This document shows positions 35,553 to 41,888 of a stretch of DNA of 64,000 nt, piece by piece (the stretch's first letter is position 1; the number at the start of each line of letters is the position of its first letter). Where the stretch lies: the NCBI GenBank assembly GCA_963714055.1, contig OY970227.1:2294001-2358000 (forward strand), written 5' to 3'. The notes under the pieces are model-generated. The model was not told the DNA's origin, ran no database searches, and worked only from the letters and a program-made list of their open reading frames with translations. The translations under genes were made by a program, and so were the position numbers. The DNA is from JACDBE01 sp963714055 (GTDB lineage: Bacteria > Actinomycetota > Acidimicrobiia > Spongiisociales > UBA5794).

Positions 35553-36606
35553 CCGGAGGGTGACACCGGAGGACACCGCTCCGATCAGGCCAGAGGAGCG
35601 ATTCGACGAGCGGTCCCTCGCCTCGCACCTGCGCCGCCACCTCCCGGAGCTCGTGGGCGAGGGTGAGGTCACCTTCGACCAGTTCCCCGGCGGAGCCGCC
35701 AACCTCACCTACCGGGCGGTGGCGGGAGACGTCGAGCTGGTGATCCGCCGGGCGCCGCTCGGGCCCGTGGCCGCCGCCGGCCACGACATGGCCCGGGAGT
35801 ACCGGGTGCTGTCCCGGTTGTGGAGCGCCTACCCGCTGGCTCCCCGCGCCTTCCACTACTGCGACGACCCCGACGTCATCGGCAAGCCCTTCGTGGTGAT
35901 GGAGCGCCGCCGAGGCTGGGTCATCCGCGACCGGTGGCCACCCGGGTACGACGACCGGGCATCGCAGCGGCGACTGGCGGTGAACCTGGTGGCTGCGCTG
36001 GCAGACCTGCACCGGGTCGATCCCGGAGCGGTCGGACTGGGTGAGCTGGGCCGGCCCGACGGCTTCGTCACCCGTCAGATCGAAGGGTGGGCCGGGCGGT
36101 GGGAGGCGGCCGCCACTCGGTTCGTGCCCGACATGCACGTCACCGGCGAGCTGCTCCGGGCGGACGCTCCCACGCCGCAGGCCGTCGCCGTGCTCCACAA
36201 CGACTTCAAGCTGGACAACACCATGGTCGGCGACGGGGGCGACCTGGTGGCGGTGCTCGACTGGGACATGGCGACCCTGGGTGATCCCCTCGTGGACGTG
36301 GGCACCCTGCTCGCCTACTGGGTCGACCCCGAAGGGCCCACGTACCCGATCTTCGGGGAGCGGGCGGTGACGCTGGCCCCGGTGCTGCCTCGTTCAGACG
36401 TGATCGCCGCCTACGGGGACGCCACCGGGTTCGACCTGTCGACGGTCAGGTTCTATGAGGGCCTGGCGCTGTACCGGATCGCGGTGATCATCGAGCAGAT
36501 CTACAGCCGGTACCTTTCGGGGCAGACCAGCGACCCCCGGTTCGCCCGGTTCGAGCCCATCGCCCCGATCCTCGCCGCCGCCGCCGTCGACAGGTTGCGG
36601 TCCTGA
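35533..36606 (+). CDS. APH-fold phosphotransferase
   Basis: About 350 residues. Aminoglycoside-phosphotransferase/choline-kinase fold: GGAANLTYRAVAGDVELVIRRAPLG (nucleotide loop and lysine position occupied by Arg), the catalytic loop VLHNDFKLDN, and the metal aspartate in VAVLDWDMATLGDPLVDVGTLLAYW. This subgroup commonly accompanies acyl-CoA dehydrogenases and resembles the kinase domain of ACAD10/11, so the substrate may be a hydroxyacyl compound. The start is uncertain: ATG 35533 overlaps ctaB by 20 bases, and GTG 35560 directly follows a GGAGG. Convergent with a lipoprotein gene six bases away. Confidence 0.78.
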   Translation: MSSSGRDRRVTPEDTAPIRPEERFDERSLASHLRRHLPELVGEGEVTFDQFPGGAANLTYRAVAGDVELVIRRAPLGPVAAAGHDMAREYRVLSRLWSAYPLAPRAFHYCDDPDVIGKPFVVMERRRGWVIRDRWPPGYDDRASQRRLAVNLVAALADLHRVDPGAVGLGELGRPDGFVTRQIEGWAGRWEAAATRFVPDMHVTGELLRADAPTPQAVAVLHNDFKLDNTMVGDGGDLVAVLDWDMATLGDPLVDVGTLLAYWVDPEGPTYPIFGERAVTLAPVLPRSDVIAAYGDATGFDLSTVRFYEGLALYRIAVIIEQIYSRYLSGQTSDPRFARFEPIAPILAAAAVDRLRS

Positions 36607-36612
36607 TCGGGC

Positions 36613-37074
36613 CTACTCCACGACCAGCTCGAAGAGCGGCACGCCGGCGTTCTCCAGCTCGACCTCGAACACCCCGGGGACGTCGGCGACGAACGTGATC
36701 CGCCCGGGCACGTCGGGCTCGAGCGGCGCGAACAGGTCGTAACTGTGCACGTGCACCTCGTCGGCGAAGGTGGAGGTGACGGTGATGGTGACCTCCTCGC
36801 CGAGCGGCACGTCATACCGATCCTCGGCGTCGACCCCGTCGTCGGTTACGACGACGTCGATGGAGACGCCCGATGCGGTGGCGGTGGTTGGCGGAGCGGC
36901 AGTCGTGATCGTCGAGGTCGTGGTCGGAGCCTCCGTTGCCGGGGTTGTCGACGTCACCGCCGAGGTGGTGGTGGCCCGGGACGTGGTCGTGGTGGCGTCA
37001 TCGCCGTCACCGCCGCAAGCGGCGAGGGCGAGCATGGCGAACGAAATCCAGACAACAACCCGTCGGGTGCTCAT
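36613..37074 (-). CDS. Lipoprotein with cupredoxin-like domain
   Basis: 153 residues. A signal peptide with lipobox (LALAACGG), a Thr-rich linker of about 45 residues, then a beta-sandwich (VSIDVVVTDDGVDAEDRYDVPLGEEVTITVTS ... VHVHSYDLFAPL ... FVADVPGVFEVELENAGVPLFEL). The HVHSYD and the end of the domain resemble cupredoxins, but the Cys ligand of type 1 copper sites is absent, so copper binding through His alone, or none, is possible. Outer-face protein of the cytoplasmic membrane. Confidence 0.7.
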   Translation of the reverse strand: MSTRRVVVWISFAMLALAACGGDGDDATTTTSRATTTSAVTSTTPATEAPTTTSTITTAAPPTTATASGVSIDVVVTDDGVDAEDRYDVPLGEEVTITVTSTFADEVHVHSYDLFAPLEPDVPGRITFVADVPGVFEVELENAGVPLFELVVE

Positions 37075-37120
37075 GGCGGGCGATCTTAGGTGGGTGCCGT
37101 GGCTTGTCGGAGGTTCGTCG

Positions 37121-37148
37121 TTGACACAATGGTGTCGTCGTGTAATGA
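37121..37148 (+). promoter_or_regulatory. Near-consensus promoter of a leaderless gene
   Basis: TTGACA (37121-37126), a 16-base spacer, TAATGA (37143-37148). The ATG at 37156 lies eight bases after the -10, so transcription should begin at or beside the A of the start codon. This is the most consensus-like -35 noticed in the window. Confidence 0.7.
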
Positions 37149-37167
37149 TGTAAACATGACAGGTGTC
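37123..37167. promoter_or_regulatory. Two palindromes over the -35 and the start codon, candidate autoregulatory operators
   Basis: GACAC-aatg-GTGTC (37123-37136) overlaps the -35 hexamer, and GACA-gg-TGTC (37158-37167) begins at the third base of the ATG. They share GACA/TGTC half-sites and their centres are 33 bases apart, about three helical turns. The downstream product has a ribbon-helix-helix-like segment, so it could bind here itself. Confidence 0.5.
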
Positions 37168-37692
37168 GAAGAGATTGCAGAGTGGTTCCGGTCGCACCGT
37201 GCGGACTGGGTGGTCGACGAGGTGACCGCCGACGCCGATGAGGTCCTGGTGGTGCTCGACATCGGCGAGCCGGAGCTCGTCGGAGAGGTAAGTGACGACG
37301 AGCGGCTGGCCGCCCGCAAGGCGAGGATGGCCGCCTTCCGGGAGGACACCCGGGGAAGGCGCATGGAGATCGCCGCCGCCGCCGAGTCGCGGTTCGGCCG
37401 CAAGGTCTCCTGGGGTGTCCGCTCCGGGGAGTCGCGCCGTCTGTACACGCACATGGCGATACCGGCCATGACCCGGCTGCGCGTCTCCGAGCGCCGGGTG
37501 CTCGACACGCTGGTCGAGTCGGGGGTCGCCCGCAGCCGCAGCCACGCCCTGGCTTGGTGTGTGCGAATGGTCGGCGACCATCTGGAGGAGTGGCTGGCCG
37601 AGCTCCGTGAGGCGCTGGTCCACGTTGACGAGGTGCGGCGACGCGGACCCTCGCCGGGTCATGCCCCCGGGCAGGCAGGCGACAGCTCCTGA
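37156..37692 (+). CDS. Ribbon-helix-helix-like protein of unknown function
   Basis: 178 residues. The N-terminal half is acidic (VLVVLDIGEPELVGEVSDDE) and contains a basic stretch around RKARMAAFREDTRGRRMEI. The C-terminal part, MTRLRVSERRVLDTLVESGVARSRSHALAWCVRMV, has the strand-helix-helix layout of ribbon-helix-helix DNA-binding proteins, followed by a helix (LEEWLAELREALVHVDEVR). No named family recognised. Its leaderless promoter and adjacent palindromes suggest tight autoregulation. It ends seven bases before the convergent aldolase gene. Confidence 0.6.
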   Translation: MTGVEEIAEWFRSHRADWVVDEVTADADEVLVVLDIGEPELVGEVSDDERLAARKARMAAFREDTRGRRMEIAAAAESRFGRKVSWGVRSGESRRLYTHMAIPAMTRLRVSERRVLDTLVESGVARSRSHALAWCVRMVGDHLEEWLAELREALVHVDEVRRRGPSPGHAPGQAGDSS

Positions 37693-37699
37693 CGCCCGG

Positions 37700-38329
37700 C
37701 TAAGGCGCCAGGAACGCGGCCGCCGCCTCGATGACCTGCGACGCCCGATCGATGATCTCCTCGGGATCCGGCTCATCGGTGAGCCACGCCCCGATCCCGA
37801 CACCGACACCGCCGGCGCCCAGCACATCGGCGACGTCGGCGACGGTGACCCCTCCGAAGGCCATGTAGCGGACGTCGGGGAGCGGTCCCATCAGCGTCTT
37901 GAGGTGGGCGATCCCACCGGTGACGTATGGGTACACCTTGACCGCGGTGGCGCCTGCCCGCCACACGCCGTGGATCTCCGTGGCGGTGTGGGCACCCGGG
38001 ATCACCGGGACCCCGGCGGCGACGCACCAGCTGACCACGTCGACGGACGCCACCGGGGTGACGATCAGCTGGGCACCCGCGCCAACCGCCGCCTCGGCGT
38101 CCTCGACCTCGAGGACCGTTCCCGCCCCGATCAGCATCCCTTCGGTGGGCGGGTCGGTGACCAGGTCCTTGATCGCCTCGAGCGCCCCCGGGGTGTTCAG
38201 GGTGACCTCGGTCGCCCGGATCCCGCCCTCCGCCGCCGCCTCCACCACCTCCCGCACACCGAGCGGGGGCTTGCGCACAACAGCCACCACGCCGGTGGCG
38301 GCGATCGCCGGGGGTAGCTCGAGCCGCAT
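37700..38329 (-). CDS. eda: KDPG/KHG-type 2-keto-3-deoxy aldolase
   Basis: 209-residue TIM-barrel class I aldolase. TEVTLNTPGALEAI carries the proton-shuttling Glu, IGAGTVLEVEDAEAAVGAGAQLIVTP is the hallmark stretch, and the Schiff-base lysine is in AVKVYPYVTGG (usually KFFPA). The family splits 2-keto-3-deoxy-6-phosphogluconate or 4-hydroxy-2-oxoglutarate to pyruvate and an aldehyde. No other Entner-Doudoroff gene is near, so the in vivo substrate is open. Confidence 0.82.
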   Translation of the reverse strand: MRLELPPAIAATGVVAVVRKPPLGVREVVEAAAEGGIRATEVTLNTPGALEAIKDLVTDPPTEGMLIGAGTVLEVEDAEAAVGAGAQLIVTPVASVDVVSWCVAAGVPVIPGAHTATEIHGVWRAGATAVKVYPYVTGGIAHLKTLMGPLPDVRYMAFGGVTVADVADVLGAGGVGVGIGAWLTDEPDPEEIIDRASQVIEAAAAFLAP

Positions 38330-38341
38330 CGGGCCATCATG

Positions 38342-38401
38342 CCACGCAACTTTGAGCGATTGACTACACCACGTGGCTTCACTCGCTCAAAGTTCGCAAG
38401 G
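38342..38401. repeat. Hairpin repeat, copy 1
   Basis: A 60-base element with perfect 12-base arms AACTTTGAGCGA (38348-38359) and TCGCTCAAAGTT (38383-38394) and a CCACGTGG palindrome in the loop. Repeated almost identically 73 bases downstream. It lies between the aldolase start and the aromatic leader promoter. Confidence 0.75.
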
Positions 38402-38414
38402 CCCGGGCGACCGT

Positions 38415-38474
38415 CCACGCAACTTTGAGCGATTGACTACACGACGTGGCTTCACTCGCTCAACGTTCGCGAGG
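38415..38474. repeat. Hairpin repeat, copy 2
   Basis: It differs from copy 1 at only three positions that I can see (loop CCACG to CGACG, right arm AAAG to AACG, and tail GCAAGG to GCGAGG). The right-arm change costs one base pair. It ends eight bases before the -35 of the leader-peptide promoter. Could be a REP-like element or regulator binding sites; no third copy was found in the window. Confidence 0.72.
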
Positions 38475-38482
38475 CTCGACCC

Positions 38483-38511
38483 TTGCCGCTCGGTGACGGT
38501 GCGGGTAGATT
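38483..38511 (+). promoter_or_regulatory. Promoter of the aromatic leader peptide
   Basis: TTGCCG (38483-38488), a 17-base spacer, TAGATT (38506-38511). The leader-peptide ATG at 38520 begins eight bases later, so the mRNA should be leaderless and start on or next to this codon. Confidence 0.65.
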
Positions 38512-38519
38512 CGACGGTG

Positions 38520-38585
38520 ATGGGCAACTGCGCATGGCGTTCGTATCGCTTTACCTGGGCTCCGGCTCGGGCCGCGGTGCGCTGA
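38520..38585 (+). CDS. Leader peptide with aromatic control codons
   Basis: 21 residues, beginning MGNCAWRSYRFTW and ending APARAAVR. Trp, Tyr, Phe and Trp occur within eight codons (38535-38558), all three aromatic amino acids in a row of control codons. The gene downstream is a DAHP-synthase-like/chorismate mutase protein. The promoter places the transcription start at this ATG, which is why the longer in-frame opening at 38373 is not used. Stalling here is predicted to favour the antiterminator at 38561-38624. Confidence 0.7.
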   Translation: MGNCAWRSYRFTWAPARAAVR

Positions 38586-38640
38586 ACCCACTCGCAGACA
38601 AGCACCCCACAGCCCGAGACCGGACCGGTTTCGGGCTTTC
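38561..38640 (+). terminator. Transcription attenuator: antiterminator and terminator
   Basis: The terminator is AGCCCGAGACCGG (38611-38623) against CCGGTTTCGGGCT (38625-38637), 13 pairs with one G-U, followed by TTTC. The antiterminator strand TCCGGCTCGGGC (38561-38572), inside the leader reading frame just after the last Trp codon, is complementary to GCCCGAGACCGGA (38612-38624) with one bulged base. The two structures exclude each other. A ribosome reaching the leader stop at 38585 would cover 38561-38572 and allow termination. One stalled at the first Trp, Tyr or Phe codon would leave it free. Confidence 0.72.
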
Positions 38641-38673
38641 GTGTTCCCGGGGCCGGTCACTTCAGGAGAGACC

Positions 38674-39756
38674 ATGACCGAGCCCTCGGAACCCATCCCG
38701 CTGAAGAGCCACCGTCGCCCGGACGACCTGTCGACGTCCCTCGTCGACGTCGGCGACGTGCGCTTCGGGGACGGCTCCTACCCGGTGATCGCCGGCCCGC
38801 TGGCGGTGGAGGGCGAGGACCAGATCGTGTCGGTCGCCCTCGGCGTCGCCGAAGCCGGCGCCTCGATGCTTCGTGCCTCCACCAACCGCCTGGGCAACGG
38901 GTTCCGAGGCCTCGGAGATGAGGGGTTGTGGCTGTTGGAGCGGGCCGGGCACGCCGCCGGGATCCCCACACTCACCGAAGTGGTCGACTCCAAGGACCTG
39001 GACGTCGCCGCCAGCCACGTCGACATGCTCGAGATCGGCCCCGACAACATGCAGCACTTCTCGCTGCTCCGCGACGTGGGCAAGGTCGGCAAGCCGGTCA
39101 TGCTCCACCGAGGACCCGCGGCCACCATCGACGAGTGGCTGATGGCGGCCGAGTACGTGCTCAGCGAAGGCAACGACGCGGTCGTCCTGTGCGAGCGGGG
39201 GAGCCGGGGCTTCGACCCCCGGACCTCCGACACGTTGGACATCGGCGCAATCCCCGTGGTGCAGCGCCTCTCCCACTTGCCGGTGGTGGTCGACCCGGCG
39301 CCGGCGCGGGACGGGGCCGACCTCATCGCCCCGCTGGCCCTGGCGGGGAGGTCGGTAGGCGCCGACGGGCTCGTCGTACTGGTGCATCCCGACCCGGAGC
39401 GAGCGGAGGCGGGCAACGGATCGCAGCTCGACCTGCCCGCCTTCGGGACGCTGATGGATCGGCTCGGCATCCCTTCGCTGCGGGACGAGATCGACCGCAT
39501 CGACCGCGAGCTGGTTCGCCTGGTGGCCCGCCGCCTGCGCAGCTCGATCGAGATCGCCCGCATCAAGGCGACCAAGGGGCTTCCGCTGCGGTCCCCCGAC
39601 CGGGAGAGCGAGTTGGTGGCTGAGGTCGCTGTCGACGCCGAGCGAATGGGGGTCGACCCGGACTTCGCCGCCGAGCTGATGACGCTCGTGCTCGACCACA
39701 GCCGCCACGCACAGCGCGCCGCGGTGGAGGGCGACCCGGCCAGGCCGATCCAGTGA
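38674..39756 (+). CDS. DAHP-synthase-like domain (catalytic residues lost) fused to chorismate mutase
   Basis: 360 residues. The first 265 follow the type I-beta DAHP synthase fold (YPVIAGPLAVEGEDQIVS, DMLEIGPDNMQHFSLLRDVG, KPVMLHRGPAATIDEWLMAAEY, VVLCERGSRGFD, SHLPVVVDPAPARDGADLI). Against the B. subtilis AroA pattern, GPCAVES has become GPLAVEG (metal Cys lost), KPRTSP is replaced by NRLGN, GARNMQN by GPDNMQH, LLKRG by MLHRG, the metal His of DxxH is gone, and MAEVHPDP is VVLVHPDP (metal Glu lost). Residues 270-350 are an AroQ chorismate mutase (LRDEIDRIDRELVRLVARRLRSSIEIARIK, then SPDRESELV). It therefore probably makes prephenate, with the first domain serving regulation. The start is ATG 38674 behind AGGAG. 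Confidence 0.82.
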   Translation: MTEPSEPIPLKSHRRPDDLSTSLVDVGDVRFGDGSYPVIAGPLAVEGEDQIVSVALGVAEAGASMLRASTNRLGNGFRGLGDEGLWLLERAGHAAGIPTLTEVVDSKDLDVAASHVDMLEIGPDNMQHFSLLRDVGKVGKPVMLHRGPAATIDEWLMAAEYVLSEGNDAVVLCERGSRGFDPRTSDTLDIGAIPVVQRLSHLPVVVDPAPARDGADLIAPLALAGRSVGADGLVVLVHPDPERAEAGNGSQLDLPAFGTLMDRLGIPSLRDEIDRIDRELVRLVARRLRSSIEIARIKATKGLPLRSPDRESELVAEVAVDAERMGVDPDFAAELMTLVLDHSRHAQRAAVEGDPARPIQ

Positions 39757-40367
39757 GCATCGACCAGCCTCTGACCGTCGGGGACGACGGGGTTCCCCGT
39801 TGTTGGTGGGGAGTATCGACGCCGGACTACCTCGCCTACCACGACACCGAGTGGGGTTTCCCGGTCGACGACGATCACCGGCTGTTCGAGAAGCTGTGCC
39901 TGGAGGGATTCCAGTCGGGCCTCAGCTGGCTCACCATCCTCCGCAAGCGCGACGACTTCCGCCGGGTCTTCCACGGCTTCGACCCCGAGCAGGTTGCGGC
40001 GATGGATGAGGACGACGTGCGCCGGCTGCTCCAGGACGCGTCGATCGTCCGTCACCGCGGCAAGATCGAGGCCACCATCGCGAACGCCCGGGCGTCGCTC
40101 GACGTGATCGACGAGTGGGGCACGCTTGGCGCCTTCTGCTGGTCGTTCGAGCCGGAGGAGACGCCGCCGTTACTCGAGCCGACCACGCCCGAGTCGGTGG
40201 CGATGGCCAAGGAGTTGAAACGGCGCGGCTTCCGCTTCGTCGGTCCCACCACGGCCTATGCCTTCATGGAGGCGATGGGCATCGTCAACGACCACGTCGT
40301 CGGATGCGCCACGCGAGACGAGGTAGATGTAGCACGCGCCCGCTTCACCCGCCCGTCCCGCGCCTAA
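39753..40367 (+). CDS. tag: DNA-3-methyladenine glycosylase I
   Basis: 204-residue base-excision repair enzyme removing 3-methyladenine. Typical: RCWWGVSTPDYLAYHDTEWGFPV, GFQSGLSWLTILRKRDDFR, and FRFVGPTTAYAFMEAMGIVNDHVVGC, giving the zinc ligands Cys17 (RCWW), His and the terminal His/Cys. The GTG start overlaps the chorismate mutase stop (GTGA), so it would be cotranscribed under the attenuator. Its stop overlaps the stop of the convergent amidohydrolase in CTAA. Confidence 0.93.
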   Translation: MSIDQPLTVGDDGVPRCWWGVSTPDYLAYHDTEWGFPVDDDHRLFEKLCLEGFQSGLSWLTILRKRDDFRRVFHGFDPEQVAAMDEDDVRRLLQDASIVRHRGKIEATIANARASLDVIDEWGTLGAFCWSFEPEETPPLLEPTTPESVAMAKELKRRGFRFVGPTTAYAFMEAMGIVNDHVVGCATRDEVDVARARFTRPSRA

Positions 40368-41881
40368 TCCCAGGGTGGCGGGTTGTGGACCCAGCGGCCG
40401 CCGACCATGGTGGCCGTCACCTCGACGGAGGGAAGCTCGTCGGCCGGCATGGTGACCGGGTCGACGCTCAGCACCACCAGGTCGGCCAGGTAGCCGGGGA
40501 GCAGCTTGCCGCGGCGGTGCTCGTCCCCGGCCAGCCAGGCCGGGCCGACCGTCGACGCGGCCAACGCCTGGTCCACGGTCAACGCCTGCTCGGGCCGCCA
40601 CGGCGGCAATTCGTCGAGGGTGCGGCACACCGCCGAGACGATCCCGGCGAGGGGTTCGAGCTCTTCCACTGGGGCGTCCGATCCGTTGGCCAGCACCACC
40701 CCGGCATCGGCCAGCGAGCGGTAGGCATAGGCGCCGGTGAGGTCGGCCCAGTCCCGGTCGACCAGGTGCCGGTCGGACGGGGCATGGCGGAACTGCACGG
40801 AGGCGGCCACCCCGAGCGAGGCGAAGCGGGCGACGTCGACAGGGTCGACGCACTGGGCGTGCTCGATCCGTTGCCGCATTCCCGCCGCCTGCCAGAGGTC
40901 GGTGGTGGCGGCGAGGCCGTCGAGGGCGGTGCGGTTGGCGGCGTCACCTATGGCGTGGATGGCGAGGGGCCAGCCGGCAACGGTGGCCCGCCGGATGGTG
41001 TCGACCAGCTCGTCGAAGCCGGTCATCACGACGCCGGAGCCGTCGAGCATCGCCGCGGTGCCGGAGCTGAGCGACCCGTCCACGAACATCTTGATGTACC
41101 CCAGCCGGAACCAGTCGTCTCCCACGCCGGACCGGATGCCCAGCGCCTCCAGCATGTCGAGCCGCTCGACGGGGAGCGACTGCCATACCCGGATCGCCAG
41201 GTTCCCCTGCTCGTGCAGTCGTTGCCACATCCGGGGGGCCCCGATCCATCCGTCCTTGTCGTGGACCGCGGTGACGCCACGCCGGTGGGCGATGGCGACC
41301 CCGTCGGCCATGGCGTCGACGTACTCGTCGTCGGTGATGACGATGTGGCGCCGGAACGCCCACGCCGCCTGCTCGCCCAGGTACCCGGTCGGCCCACCGT
41401 CGTCGCCTCGCGGCACCACCCCGCCTGGGACGCCGAGGTCCTCCGGCTCGGCCATCGCCAGCGCCGCCGTGTTGAGCCAGAGCGAGTGGTCGTCACGCGA
41501 CCACAGCGCGGTGCGGAGGTCCCCGGTGACCGGATCGAGGTCGTGGCGGCTGGGCTCCGACGGATCGTCCCAGTCGCCGTGCCGCCAGCCGTAGCCGACC
41601 AGCCATCGACCCGGCTCGGCGCGCTCCGCCGCCACCCGGACCCGCTCCACCGCCTCCTGGCGTGACCGGCAGCCCTCGAGCCGCACCTGCCGTTGGGCGA
41701 CCGCCCACGTGGGGAAGTGGACATGGGAATCCGTGAAGCCAGGCACCACACAGCGGCCGCCCAGGTCCATCCCCTCGCCTCCGTCGCCGATGGCGGCGAC
41801 GTGGCTCCCGGATACGGTCACGGACCCGGCGACCGGCCTAGCCGGGTCCATGGTCCTGACGACCCCGCCGGAGAGCAGCAT
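40364..41881 (-). CDS. Amidohydrolase of the YtcJ-like (amidohydrolase 3) family
   Basis: 505 residues. Metal site motifs are PGFTDSHVHF at the N-terminus, then LGYIKMFVDGSLSSGTAAM, PLAIHAIGDAANR, RIEHAQCVDPVD and LANGSDAPVEELEPLAGI. The C-terminal beta-sandwich includes LLPGYLADLVVLSVDPVTM. YtcJ-like enzymes hydrolyse N-acyl or formimidoyl bonds in few known cases, and the substrate is unknown. The start is ATG 41881, seven bases after the stop of DUF2252 on the same strand, so an operon is likely. Confidence 0.85.
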   Translation of the reverse strand: MLLSGGVVRTMDPARPVAGSVTVSGSHVAAIGDGGEGMDLGGRCVVPGFTDSHVHFPTWAVAQRQVRLEGCRSRQEAVERVRVAAERAEPGRWLVGYGWRHGDWDDPSEPSRHDLDPVTGDLRTALWSRDDHSLWLNTAALAMAEPEDLGVPGGVVPRGDDGGPTGYLGEQAAWAFRRHIVITDDEYVDAMADGVAIAHRRGVTAVHDKDGWIGAPRMWQRLHEQGNLAIRVWQSLPVERLDMLEALGIRSGVGDDWFRLGYIKMFVDGSLSSGTAAMLDGSGVVMTGFDELVDTIRRATVAGWPLAIHAIGDAANRTALDGLAATTDLWQAAGMRQRIEHAQCVDPVDVARFASLGVAASVQFRHAPSDRHLVDRDWADLTGAYAYRSLADAGVVLANGSDAPVEELEPLAGIVSAVCRTLDELPPWRPEQALTVDQALAASTVGPAWLAGDEHRRGKLLPGYLADLVVLSVDPVTMPADELPSVEVTATMVGGRWVHNPPPWD

Positions 41882-41888
41882 CGCCGGC

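Noticed and set aside
38373..38585. A 70-codon version of the aromatic leader starting at 38373
   Set aside because: It would begin inside the hairpin repeat and upstream of the promoter whose -10 is at 38506-38511, so most of it would not be transcribed.
38611..38637. Reading the hairpin as a simple terminator of the aldolase gene or repeats
   Set aside because: The aldolase runs the other way, and the leader frame plus the complementary upstream strand make attenuation the better explanation.
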